Origin: Phenylobacterium aquaticum
GTDB taxonomy: Bacteria; Pseudomonadota; Alphaproteobacteria; Caulobacterales; Caulobacteraceae
NCBI RefSeq assembly: GCF_022695515.1
Contig: NZ_JALDPT010000007.1
Location: forward strand, 81,836-145,835
Reading direction: 5' to 3'
DNA: 64,000 nt
How positions within the stretch are numbered: position 1 is the stretch's first letter; the number at the start of each line of letters is the position of its first letter. Positions 44,314-53,018 of the stretch are shown here, in pieces. The position numbers and the translations under genes are program-made. The notes under the pieces were generated by a model that saw nothing but the letters and a program-made list of their open reading frames with translations, made no database searches and was not told where the DNA came from.

Positions 44314-44529
44314 CTAGTCCCCCCAGCCGAACACATCCTCGACCCCCACCCCGAACACCCGCGAGATCCGGAACGCGCTTTCGAGCGAGGGCGAGTATCG
44401 GCCCTGCTCGATGGCGATGATGGTCTGGCGCGTCACCCCGATGGCGGCGGCGAGCGCAGCCTGGCTCATGCCGCCGGCCTGTTCCCGCAGTTCGCTGACC
44501 CGGTTGGTGATGGGGGGAGGCTTGGCCAA
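44314..44529 (-). CDS. XRE family small helix-turn-helix regulator (YozG-like)
   Basis: 71 residues from TTG 44529; the helix-turn-helix is MSQAALAAAIGVTRQTIIAI followed by EQGRYSPSLESAFRISRVFGV, ending VEDVFGWGD. This matches small regulators of the YozG type. A longer in-frame reading extends through the upstream gene and is not used. The preceding gene (44541) stops 12 bases away. It probably represses the operon through the dyad at 44973-45007. Confidence 0.75.
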   Translation of the reverse strand: MAKPPPITNRVSELREQAGGMSQAALAAAIGVTRQTIIAIEQGRYSPSLESAFRISRVFGVGVEDVFGWGD

Positions 44530-44540
44530 GGCGCCCGGCC

Positions 44541-44942
44541 CTATCGCCGAAAGAGCACGATCTGGGCCCCGTACTCGATCACCCCTGACGCCATCAGCGA
44601 CAGCAGGATCACGTGGAACATGACGTTGCCGTCGCCGTGGGTCACATAGTGGCCCAGGGCCGGAAGCACGCCGACCAGGAACGCCAGCCCGGCCCAATGC
44701 CCCGCCCGCGCCACGATCAGCCGCTCGCGCTCGTCCGGCGGCGCTCCGGATTGCTTTGGGAAGAAGATCCCGAGCCCGATCTCCAGGGCGACCACCCCCG
44801 TCAGGGTGAACCCGGCCGCCGCGACCGCCGCCGTCTCCGGCGGCGCCCCCAGCCCGACCCTCATGATCGCCATCAGGCAATAGGCCCCCGCCGCGCCAAA
44901 CAGCGCGACCATCACCCAGGCCACAATCTCCCGCACCGCCAT
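44541..44942 (-). CDS. Four-helix membrane protein paired with an XRE regulator
   Basis: 133 residues from ATG 44942 (MAVREIVAWVMV), preceded by GGGGG. Helices are about WVMVALFGAAGAYCLMAIM, AAAGFTLTGVVALEIGLGIFF, WAGLAFLVGVLPALG and FHVILLSLMASGVIEYGAQIVLF. Similar membrane proteins are often paired with YozG-type regulators; the function is unknown. The ATG at 44990 is an alternative that would overlap the operator. Confidence 0.7.
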   Translation of the reverse strand: MAVREIVAWVMVALFGAAGAYCLMAIMRVGLGAPPETAAVAAAGFTLTGVVALEIGLGIFFPKQSGAPPDERERLIVARAGHWAGLAFLVGVLPALGHYVTHGDGNVMFHVILLSLMASGVIEYGAQIVLFRR

Positions 44943-44972
44943 CGGAACCCCCGTTGCTATGGCGCCAGGGTG

Positions 44973-45007
44973 GTCAAAGATTTTTGACATGTCAAAGATT
45001 TTTTACA
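44973..45007. promoter_or_regulatory. Operator-like tandem repeat upstream of the membrane protein/XRE operon
   Basis: Two 17-base copies of GTCAAAGATTTTTGACA (44973-44989) and the same with one G to T change (44991-45007) lie in tandem, 18 bases apart. The junction contains the perfect 14-base palindrome TTTGACATGTCAAA. This is strongly AT-rich in a GC-rich region. Autoregulation by the XRE protein is the obvious candidate. Confidence 0.65.
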
Positions 45008-45035
45008 AGCACGGCGGCGGCGCCAAGCCATCCCC

Positions 45036-45193
45036 ACCCCGCTCATCCCGGCGAACGCCGGGACCCAGATCATAGGGCTCGGCGAATCCGGTGATGCCCA
45101 ACGGAGGCCCATCTGGCGACCTATGCGCTTTAGGATCTGGATCCCGGCCTTGACTGCTTCGCGCCGCCCCTTCGGGGTCGCCGGGATGAGCGG
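45036..45193. repeat. Family 1 element with an interrupted right arm
   Basis: The left end is CCCCGCTCATCCCGGCGAAC/GCCGGGACCCAGAT. The right end is the inverse, but between GGCCTT and CGCCGGG there are about 30 extra bases (with CGCCGCCCCTTCGGGG). The intact equivalent at 20768-20801 lacks them. Together with 45229-45264 this fills the gap 44991-45404 before the P450 gene. Confidence 0.65.
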
Positions 45194-45228
45194 GTTTGAG
45201 GGCGCCCCCGACCGTCCCGTCCCCACGG

Positions 45229-45264
45229 CCCGTTCGTGTCGTTCGTGGACAAACCCTTGCTGAC
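45229..45264. repeat. Truncated copy of the right end of the nested palindromic element
   Basis: CCCGTTCGTGTCG then TTCGTGGACAAACCCTTGCT GAC matches 44249-44292, apart from one missing 9-base unit (TTCGTGAGG). It lies in direct orientation about 970 bases from its parent and, with it, brackets the membrane protein/XRE pair. No left end is present. Confidence 0.65.
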
Positions 45265-45404
45265 CCGAAGCCCCCCGGGGAGCGGCCGGCGAAACCCGCG
45301 ACACCCCCACACCCCGCCCGCCACCAGAACCGCTTGTGGAACCGTGTTCGAAGGGGCTCGATAGGCCCGCGCCCGGCCTGGGCGCAGGCAGGGAGGGCCT
45401 AGGG

Positions 45405-46691
45405 ATGGCGGACGGCATCGTGGACGTTCTGAACGACAAGCGCGCCGCGGCGCGCGAGGCCGCCTACAGCGCCCCCATCGAAGAGCTGAATCCGGCGCGC
45501 GCCTCGCTGTTCCGCGACGACGCCATGTGGCCGATCTTCGAGCGGCTGCGCGCCGAGGCGCCGGTGCACTACACGCCCGACAGCAACTACGGGCCCTTCT
45601 GGTCGATCACCCGATACAACGACATCATGGCGGTGGACTCCAACCACCAGGTGTTTTCCTCGGCCAAGGGCATCGCCCTGTCGCCCAAGGCCGCCCAGGG
45701 GTTCCGCGACCCCAACAACACCGCCACCAACTTCATCGCCATGGACCCGCCGCGCCACGACGCCCAGCGCAAGACGGTCAGTCCGGCCCTGTCGCCCCAC
45801 GCGCTTTCCCTCATGGCCCCGCTGATCCGCGAGCGGGCGGGCCGGATCCTCGACAGCCTGCCGATCGGCGAGAGCTTCGACTGGGTCGATCTGGTGTCCA
45901 AGGAACTGACCACCATGACCTTGGCGACCCTGTTCGACTTTCCCTTCGAGGAGCGCCGCAAGCTCACCCGTTGGTCCGACGCCATGACCACGCCGCCGGG
46001 CTTTGGCGGTCCGGTCGCCAACCTGCAGGAACTGCGCGAGACCATGGCCGAGTGCTTCGGCTACTTCACGGAGCTCTGGAACCAGCGGGTCAACGCCGAA
46101 CCCGCCGGCGACCTGATCTCCATGCTGGCCCACGGGGAAGACACCCGGAACATGACGATGGCGGAGTTCCACGCCAATGTCGGCCTGCTGATCATCGGCG
46201 GCAATGACACGACCCGGAACACCATCTCCGGCTCGGTCCTGGCCCTGAACCAGAACCCGGACCAGTACGCCAAGCTGCGGGCCAATCCCGACCTGATCCC
46301 GTCCATGGTCTCCGAGACCATTCGCTGGCAGACGCCGCTCGCCCACATGTCGCGCACCGCGACCCAGGATTTCGAGATGGGCGGCAAGACCATCAAGGCC
46401 GGCGACAAGGTGGTCATGTGGTACGTCTCGGGCAATCGCGACGCGACCGTGATCGAGGACCCCGACAGCTACATCATCGACCGGCCCCGGCCGCGCCAGC
46501 ACATGTCCTTCGGGTTCGGCATTCACCGCTGCGTCGGCAACCGCCTGGCCGAGCTTCAGCTGACCATCATCTGGGAAGAGATCATGAAGCGCTTCCCCGA
46601 CATCCAGCTGCAGGCGGAGCCCCGGCGCAGCTATTCGATCTTCGTGAAGGGCTATGAGGACATGCAGGTCGTCCTGCCCGCCCGGATCTAG
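45405..46691 (+). CDS. Cytochrome P450
   Basis: 428 residues from ATG 45405. The heme Cys is in FGFGIHRCVGNRLAE, the I-helix oxygen site in GGNDTTRNT, and the K-helix ExxR is ETIR. Early motifs (WSITRYNDIMAVDSNHQVFSS) resemble CYP153/CYP107-like soluble bacterial P450s. It monooxygenates an unidentified substrate using electrons from a ferredoxin encoded elsewhere. A TetR regulator follows immediately. Subfamily is not assigned. Confidence 0.93.
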   Translation: MADGIVDVLNDKRAAAREAAYSAPIEELNPARASLFRDDAMWPIFERLRAEAPVHYTPDSNYGPFWSITRYNDIMAVDSNHQVFSSAKGIALSPKAAQGFRDPNNTATNFIAMDPPRHDAQRKTVSPALSPHALSLMAPLIRERAGRILDSLPIGESFDWVDLVSKELTTMTLATLFDFPFEERRKLTRWSDAMTTPPGFGGPVANLQELRETMAECFGYFTELWNQRVNAEPAGDLISMLAHGEDTRNMTMAEFHANVGLLIIGGNDTTRNTISGSVLALNQNPDQYAKLRANPDLIPSMVSETIRWQTPLAHMSRTATQDFEMGGKTIKAGDKVVMWYVSGNRDATVIEDPDSYIIDRPRPRQHMSFGFGIHRCVGNRLAELQLTIIWEEIMKRFPDIQLQAEPRRSYSIFVKGYEDMQVVLPARI

Positions 46692-46746
46692 GCTGTTTGC
46701 AAGACCCGTCATCGTCCATGGTCAGGCCCGTGTTCGAAGGTCGGTC

Positions 46747-47327
46747 ATGACATCCCCATCGCCAGTCCCGGAACCTTGCGGCGCCGCGCCCTCGATGCGG
46801 CGCGGAGCCTGGTCGAGCGCGGCGGGGCCGACGCCCTGCAGCTGCGGCGGGTGGCGACGGAGGTCGGCAGCGGGGTCGCGAGCCTCTACTATCACTTCAC
46901 CAACAAGGACGCTCTGCGGGCGGCGGTGGCGGTCGAAGGCTGGCGGGAGCTCGCCCAGAGGATCGAGCACGCCATGGCGAGCGGCAGGTTCCCGCACCGG
47001 ATCGACGCGGCCAACGCCGCCCTGCTCGCCTTCATCCGCCGCAGTCCCAACCTCTACGCCCTGATGCAGATCGAGCCGAGCCGCGCGGGCCATCTCGCCG
47101 TGCGGGAGGCCGAGCATCAGGCCTTCGAAGCCTTCCAGAGTTCGCTGCGCGGGGACGACAGGGTGCCGGCGGACCGGGTCGAGGACATCGCGCGCCTGTG
47201 CTGGGTGCTCGGACGCGGCATCGCCTCGACCGTCCAGATGGAAAATGACGCCGCCCTGGCCGAGCGCCTGGAGCAGGCCGTGCTGCGCGGCTTCGCCTTC
47301 CTCCTGTCCCCGCAATACATGCGGTGA
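46747..47327 (+). CDS. TetR family regulator, probable frameshift near the N-terminus
   Basis: The helix-turn-helix is RALDAARSLVERGGADALQL, RRVATEVGSGVASLYYHFTN, followed by a typical ligand domain. The frame is open in the annotated part only from TTG 46776. An ATG at 46747 with GAAGG six bases upstream starts a second frame (MTSPSPVP) that would join it if one G were added near 46768-46771 (GTLRRR). This gives the usual TetR start. I list the gene from ATG 46747 on that reading; TTG 46776 is the alternative. It is downstream of the P450 gene. Confidence 0.7.
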
Positions 47328-47787
47328 GCGGCGCCCGCCAGCCCGCCCGCTGTGCGCAACGGTCGCCACATGACGTGGATAAAAACATAAGTAAATCAAT
47401 AATTTAATCCAACCCTCCGCCTCTCCAAACCTCCTCGTCCATGTTGACGTCAAACCGGCCCTGTCGATTCAGGTCGGCGCTTTCGGCCCCTCGGGTTTAC
47501 AATCTCCCTGGTCCTTCTCATCGTCGTTCCAACCCACCGCCGCGCGCTGCTTACGGCCGGCCCGCGGAACCGCCGCTCGCCACCTCCGCGAAGCATGAAA
47601 ACTGCTCAAATCCTGGCGTTTGTTTGAGAGAACCGCACGGATCGCGCCGCCTCGCGACGCTTACGATCCCCCTCAGGCGAAACCGTTGGCGTTCTCTGCC
47701 TCAGGCCCGAGATTGCCGCCGTCGCGCCTTACCGTTAGCGTCGCGGAAAGGCTGGCGCCCGAGTCCGGCCGCCCAGGAGAGATATTG
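47328..47787. other. 460-base intergenic region before the permease gene
   Basis: No convincing gene. It contains an AT-rich patch at about 47370-47410 (ATAAAAACATAAG and TCAATAATTTAATCC), a likely promoter region, and the palindrome TTGACGTCAA near 47443. The ribosome-binding site AGGAGAG is just before the ATG at 47788. Confidence 0.5.
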
Positions 47788-49389
47788 ATGGCAAACGTCG
47801 AAGCTGCCCGGCCACGGGGGGGGATTTTCCGACGCAAGTCGGTCGCTCAGATCCAGTCCGAGCACGAGCATGGCGAACTGAGCCGCTCGCTCGGCGCGCT
47901 CAACCTGATCATGCTGGGGATCGGCTGCGTCATCGGCACCGGCATCTTCGTGCTGACCGGTCGTGCGGCCGCCCAGTTCGCCGGCCCCGGCATCATGATC
48001 TCCTTCGTGATCACCGGCACGCTCTGCGCCTTCGTGGCCCTCTGCTACGCCGAGCTCGCCTCGGTGCTGCCGGTCTCCGGCTCGGCCTATTCCTACAGCT
48101 ACGCCTCCATGGGCGAGGTCGTGGCCTGGGTCATGGGCTTGCTCCTGGTGCTCGAATACGGCCTGGCCGCCTCGACCGTGGCCGTTGGCTGGTCGGGCTA
48201 TCTCACAAGCCTGCTGCACCAGATGCATATCGTCATACCCCCAGAGCTGACGGCGGCGCCGGGGGTGCTGGTGAAGAATGACGCCGGGGTGGTGATCGCC
48301 AAGGGGATCATGAACCTGCCGGCCATCGTCGCGATCGGCCTGGTCACCTGCCTGCTGGTGGTCGGCGTCTCCGAGAGCGCCACCGTCAACAACATCGTCG
48401 TGGTCATCAAGCTGACCGTGGTCCTGGCCTTCATCATCATCGGGGCCCGCTATGTGAACCCGGCCCACTGGTCGCCGCTGATCCCGGCCCAGATCCCGGC
48501 CCCGCCGCCCGGCACGCCGATGGACATCTGGCATCAGATGGGCCGCGCCATGGTCGACGTGGTCACCGGCGCCAACAACACCAAGTACGGCATCGGCGGG
48601 GTGATCCACGCCGCGGCGGTTATCTTCTTCGCCTATCTGGGCTTCGAGGCGGTCTCCACCGCCGGGGCCGAGGCGCGCAACCCGGCCAAGGACATGCCGA
48701 TCGGCATCCTCGGCGCTCTGGCCATCTGCACCGTGCTCTACATCGCCACCTCGGCGGTGCTGGTCGGCATCGTGCCCTACGCCTCGCTGGACAACCCCGC
48801 GCCCATCGCCACGGCGGTGAACCAGATCGGCCTGCCGTGGTTCGCAGTGCTGGTGAAGATCGGGGCCATCGCCGGCCTGTCGTCGGTGATGCTGGTCCTG
48901 ATGTATGGTCAGACCCGCATCTTCTACACCATGTCCCGCGACGGCCTGCTGCCCAGCGTCCTGGCCCGGGTCCATGCCAAGTTCAAGACGCCCTGGGTGA
49001 ACACCATCATCGTCGGCGTGGCGGCGGCCTCCGCGGCCGGCTTCATGTCGCTGGACGCGCTCGCGGACCTGTCGAACGTGGGCTCGCTGGCGGCCTTCGC
49101 CATCGTCTGCATCACGGTGATCTATCTGCGCATCACTGCGAAGGACCTGAAGCGTCCCTTCCGCACCCCGCTCTATCCGGTGGTGCCGATCCTGGGCGCG
49201 GTCATGTGCCTGTTCCTGCTGATGAGCCTGATGGCGGCCCCGGCCACCCGCAACTTCTTCCTGATCTATCTGGCGGGCGGGATCCTGGTCTACTTCGCCT
49301 ACGGCATGTGGAACTCCAAGCTGGGCAAGGGCGTCGCGGTCTCCGGCCACGAAGCCGAGCCGATGGAGCTGCCGCACAAGGTCGACTAG
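47788..49389 (+). CDS. Cationic amino acid transporter-like APC permease
   Basis: 533 residues from ATG 47788, after AGGAGAG. Twelve to fourteen transmembrane helices are visible. The APC signature LIMLGIGCVIGTGIFVLTGRAAA (helix 1 substrate site) and FFAYLGFEAVSTAGAEARNPAKD are characteristic of the CAT/YfnA subfamily. It imports amino acids, probably with proton symport. The cytoplasmic N-terminus is RKSVAQIQSEHEHGELSRSLG. It may supply substrates released by the peptidase-type hydrolases nearby. Confidence 0.92.
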   Translation: MANVEAARPRGGIFRRKSVAQIQSEHEHGELSRSLGALNLIMLGIGCVIGTGIFVLTGRAAAQFAGPGIMISFVITGTLCAFVALCYAELASVLPVSGSAYSYSYASMGEVVAWVMGLLLVLEYGLAASTVAVGWSGYLTSLLHQMHIVIPPELTAAPGVLVKNDAGVVIAKGIMNLPAIVAIGLVTCLLVVGVSESATVNNIVVVIKLTVVLAFIIIGARYVNPAHWSPLIPAQIPAPPPGTPMDIWHQMGRAMVDVVTGANNTKYGIGGVIHAAAVIFFAYLGFEAVSTAGAEARNPAKDMPIGILGALAICTVLYIATSAVLVGIVPYASLDNPAPIATAVNQIGLPWFAVLVKIGAIAGLSSVMLVLMYGQTRIFYTMSRDGLLPSVLARVHAKFKTPWVNTIIVGVAAASAAGFMSLDALADLSNVGSLAAFAIVCITVIYLRITAKDLKRPFRTPLYPVVPILGAVMCLFLLMSLMAAPATRNFFLIYLAGGILVYFAYGMWNSKLGKGVAVSGHEAEPMELPHKVD

Positions 49390-49496
49390 ACCTTCGGAGT
49401 CGGACTTAATTGGCGGGGCGGGCGGCGCAGGGCGTCGTCCGCCCTGTTGCTGTCAAACGAGGCGCGGACCACGCGCCCCTGGGGGAGAGAGACGAG

Positions 49497-51857
49497 ATGG
49501 TTCAGTTCAAGGGCCCGCGCACGGTGGCCTTCGTCGCGGCCGGCGCCATCGGCCTGATGGCCAGCGCGGCGGCCCAGGCGGCGACGCCCGTCTATCACGC
49601 CGAGATCGCCCGCACCCGCTACGGCATCCCCCACGTCAGCGGCGCCGACTATGGCTCGGTCGGCTATGGCGAGGCCTACGCCTTCGCCCAGGACAATCTC
49701 TGCCTGATCGCCGACAAGGTGGTCACGGTGAACGGCGAGCGGTCGAAGTATTTCGGCGCCGACGGGGTGACGACCGTGGCCTTCACCGAGGTTCCGAACC
49801 TCGAGGCCGACGTGTTCTTCAAGGCCAACCTGGACATCGTCGGCCTGCGCCGCGCCTTCGCCGGGGTGTCCAAGGACTATCAGGCCCTGGTCCGGGGCTA
49901 CGCCGCCGGTTTCAACCGCTATCTGCGCGACACGCCCAAGGCCGCCCTGCCGGCCGGCTGCCGCGACGCCGCCTGGCTGCGGCCGATCACCCTCGACGAC
50001 CTCCTGCGTCTCAACGAGGAGCGGATGATCCAGGCCAGCGCCGGGGCGTGGCTCAAGATGATCACCGCCGCCGCCCCGCCTGCGGCGGTCAAGACCGCCC
50101 AGCTGGCGCCGGTTGGCCTGCCGGTGGAGCCGGAGACCTTCGGCCTGGGCAGCAACGGCTGGGCCTTCGGCCGCGATGTCACCGCCAATGGCGCGGGCGT
50201 CCTGCTCGGCAATCCGCACTTTCCCTGGGAGACCACCAACCGGTTCTACCAGGTCCACCTGACGATCCCGGGCAAGCTGGACGTCATGGGGGTGACCATC
50301 GGCGGCGCGCCGGGGATCTCCATCGGCTTCAACCACGACGTCGCCTGGACCCACACGGTTTCCACCGACCGCCACTTCACGGTCGCCGAGCTGACCCTCG
50401 ATCCCAAGGATCCCACCGCCTACCTGGTCGACGGAAAGTCCCGGCCGATGGTTCGCCAGGACCTGGCCATCGAAGTGAAGGGCGAGGCCAAGCCGCGGGT
50501 CCGCACGGTCTATTCCAGCGTCTATGGCCCCCTGGTCGTGATGCCCCAGGCCGGGGTCAATTGGAGCGCCAAGCGCGCCTACGCCCTGCGCGACGCCAAC
50601 CACAACAACCTGCGCTCCGGCGAGGTCTGGCTGGACATCGCCCGGGCGAAGTCGGTCGGAGACATCCAGGCGACCATCCGCCGGACCCTGGGCATTCCCT
50701 GGGTCAACACCATCGCCGCCGACCGGTCGGGCCAGGTGCTCTATGCCGACGTGACGGCCACCCCCAATGTCTCGGCCGACAAGCTGAAGACCTGCGCGCC
50801 GCCCTCGGGGCTGGGGCCGCTGGCCGCCGGGGCGCGGATCTATCTGCTGGACGGCGCCCGGTCGGCCTGTGACTGGGACGTGGTCAAGGGCACGCCGGCG
50901 CCGGGCCTGATGCCGGGCGAGGCCATGCCGGCCCAGGTCCGCACCGACTATGTCGCCAACAGCAATGACAGCTACTGGCTGGCCAATGGCCGCGCGCCGA
51001 TGGCCGCCTATCCGCCCATCGTTGGTCCGACCGCCGTGGCCCAGAACCTGCGCACCCGCCAGGGCCTGCTGGAGATTGAGGCCCGGCTGGCCGGGGCCGA
51101 CGGCCTGCCGGGCGCCAAGGTCGATCCGGCGGCGGTCGAGGCCATGCTCTATCGCAACAAGAACCTGGCCGCAGACCTCGTGCTCGACGACGTGGCGCGG
51201 ATCTGCTCGGGGGCCGGGATCGTCAAGACGCCGGCCGGCAAGTCCGTCGACCTCGCCCGGGCCTGCGCGGTGCTGGCCAAATGGGACCGGCGCATGAACC
51301 TCGACAGCGTGGGCGCCCCGCTGTTCATCGAGTTCTGGCGCCGCGCCGAGCGGATCCCGAACCTCTATGCGGTCGCCTTCGACCCCGCCGACCCGGTCCA
51401 TACCCCGCGCGGCGTGAAGTCCGATCCGGCCGTTTCCGCGGCGGTGCTGCAGGCCCTGACCCAGGCGGTCGAGACCCTGGACGCCGCCGGCGTGCCGATC
51501 GACGCGCCCTGGGCTTCGGTCCAGGTGGCGGTGCGCGGCGCCCAGCGCATCCCGGTGCCGGGCGGCGAGGGCTCCGACGGGGTGCTCAACGCCCAACAAT
51601 CCAAGCTGGTCCCGGGCGTCGGCTATGTGCCCTATCACGGCTCCAGCTACATCCAGGTGGTCACCTTCGACGACCAGGGTCCGGTGGCTGACGGGATCCT
51701 GACCTATTCCCAGTCCACCGACCCGGCCTCGGCCCACTACGCCGACCAGACCTGGCTGCACGCGGGCAAGGGCTGGAACCGGCTGCCCTTCCACGCCGCC
51801 GACATCGCCGCCGATCCGACCCTGACGCGGATGACCCTGGAGGAGCCGGTCCGGTAA
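49497..51857 (+). CDS. Penicillin acylase family N-terminal nucleophile hydrolase
   Basis: 787 residues from ATG 49497, with GGGGGAGAGA upstream. A signal peptide (FVAAGAIGLMASAAAQA) precedes the alpha subunit, then the autoprocessing site at GLGSNGWAFG, where the Ser becomes the N-terminal nucleophile of the beta subunit. GNPHFPWETTNRFYQVHL, GVTIGGAPGISIGFNHDVAWTHTVS and related motifs follow. Relatives deacylate N-acyl-homoserine lactones (quorum quenching) or beta-lactams. Specificity cannot be predicted. Processing should occur in the periplasm. Confidence 0.9.
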   Translation: MVQFKGPRTVAFVAAGAIGLMASAAAQAATPVYHAEIARTRYGIPHVSGADYGSVGYGEAYAFAQDNLCLIADKVVTVNGERSKYFGADGVTTVAFTEVPNLEADVFFKANLDIVGLRRAFAGVSKDYQALVRGYAAGFNRYLRDTPKAALPAGCRDAAWLRPITLDDLLRLNEERMIQASAGAWLKMITAAAPPAAVKTAQLAPVGLPVEPETFGLGSNGWAFGRDVTANGAGVLLGNPHFPWETTNRFYQVHLTIPGKLDVMGVTIGGAPGISIGFNHDVAWTHTVSTDRHFTVAELTLDPKDPTAYLVDGKSRPMVRQDLAIEVKGEAKPRVRTVYSSVYGPLVVMPQAGVNWSAKRAYALRDANHNNLRSGEVWLDIARAKSVGDIQATIRRTLGIPWVNTIAADRSGQVLYADVTATPNVSADKLKTCAPPSGLGPLAAGARIYLLDGARSACDWDVVKGTPAPGLMPGEAMPAQVRTDYVANSNDSYWLANGRAPMAAYPPIVGPTAVAQNLRTRQGLLEIEARLAGADGLPGAKVDPAAVEAMLYRNKNLAADLVLDDVARICSGAGIVKTPAGKSVDLARACAVLAKWDRRMNLDSVGAPLFIEFWRRAERIPNLYAVAFDPADPVHTPRGVKSDPAVSAAVLQALTQAVETLDAAGVPIDAPWASVQVAVRGAQRIPVPGGEGSDGVLNAQQSKLVPGVGYVPYHGSSYIQVVTFDDQGPVADGILTYSQSTDPASAHYADQTWLHAGKGWNRLPFHAADIAADPTLTRMTLEEPVR

Positions 51858-51863
51858 CAAGTC

Positions 51864-51878
51864 TTAACGCCGCGTTCA
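51864..51878 (+). promoter_or_regulatory. CtrA-like binding site upstream of the FliK-like gene
   Basis: TTAA-CGCCGCG-TTCA is one mismatch from the CtrA consensus TTAA-N7-TTAA. It lies about 48 bases before the start of the flagellar hook-length-like gene, and flagellar genes are classic CtrA targets in Caulobacterales. Confidence 0.4.
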
Positions 51879-51925
51879 CCATGCTTGCCTAGCCTGGAGG
51901 CCTTGCAAAGCGGACGGGACTTCGC

Positions 51926-53018
51926 GTGGCGATCTCGCCGATCAGAGGGCCGACCGGCGCGCCCAGCGCCACCCAGATCGCTGGAGGCATCCGCTCCAAC
52001 GTGAGCGAGGTCGCGCGCATCCAGGAGGTGGAGCGCGCGGGGCCGATCTACGGTCCCCGCCGCGCGCCGAGCCCCGACCAGGCCAATACGCCCAAGACCC
52101 CGGCCTCGGCCGCGGCCATGGCCGCCCAGGAGGCCGCCGCCCGCCAGGACGGCATGGGCCCCCTGATCGCCGATCTGCGCCAGGCGCTGGGCGGCCGCCC
52201 CTTGCCGCCGGCCGCCCGCGCCGCCGCCGCCCAGGTCATGATGCAGCTCTCGCCCATGGGCCCGGACATTTCGGCCAAGGACGTGATGAAGGCCCTGACC
52301 GGATCGGGTCTGCTGCTGGAGGCCAAGCTCGCCTCGGAGCCCCAGGCCTCGCCGGTGGGAGTCGACCTCAAGGCCTCGCTGCTGATCCTGCGCCAGGCCC
52401 TGGCCTCGGGCCTGCCGCTGGACTCGGTGCGGACGCCGGGCAAGCCGACCGCGCAACGCCCACCGCCCCCCTATCGCGGCGGCCCGACCACTGCCCAGAG
52501 GCCGGCCATGCCGAACCTGAGCGGCGATGTCGAGATCCCCGCCGTCCTGCGCCAGCTGGCCGACGAGACCGATGCGGCGCTGGCCCGCACCGAGCTCCTG
52601 CAGATCGCCTCCATGCCCTCGCCCCACGACCTGGTCGAGGCGGGCGAAGTGACCCGCTGGGTGTTCGAGGCGCCCGTCGCCACGCCCCAGGGCGCGGCCA
52701 TGACCCAGTTCGAGATCCGCCGTGAGGGCAAGGGGACCGGGGGCGACCGGGAGCAGGGCGCCACCTGGCGGACCCGTTTCGCCCTGGACATCGATCCGCT
52801 TGGGCCCATCGAGGCGCACCTGACCCTGGCTCATGGCCATCTGGGCGTGGCGCTCTGGCCGAGACGCGCCGCACGGCGCCGAGCGCCTGCGGGCGCATGT
52901 GGAGACCCTGAACGCCCGACTGGCGGCCGCGCGGCTGCCGGCGGACGTGTCCGTCTATCATGGAACCCCGGCCGCCCCGGCCCCGGCGGCAGGCCGCCTC
53001 GTGGATCAGACTCTATGA
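51926..53018 (+). CDS. Flagellar hook-length control FliK-like protein, frameshifted
   Basis: About 364 residues when restored. The start is Ala/Pro-rich with little structure, as in FliK ruler regions. The C-terminal domain includes TRWVFEAPVATPQGAAMTQFEIRREG, WRTRFALDIDPLGPIEAHLTL and HGHLGVALW, a FliK C-terminal signature. Near 52856-52862 the frame fails: it continues as RRAARRRAP, but a one-base shift gives RDAPHGAERLRAHVETLNARL and a TGA at 53018. That stop overlaps the next ATG. The GTG 51926 start is uncertain. FliK measures hook length and switches the flagellar export gate. Confidence 0.7.

Noticed and set aside
45405..46691. P450 as part of a natural product cluster
   Set aside because: No polyketide, peptide synthetase or terpene genes nearby; only a TetR and unrelated genes.
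49386..51860. 824-codon open frame antisense to the penicillin-acylase gene
   Set aside because: Low-complexity Gly/Val/Arg/Asp translation, no domains; the plus-strand gene has a signal peptide and the catalytic Ser.
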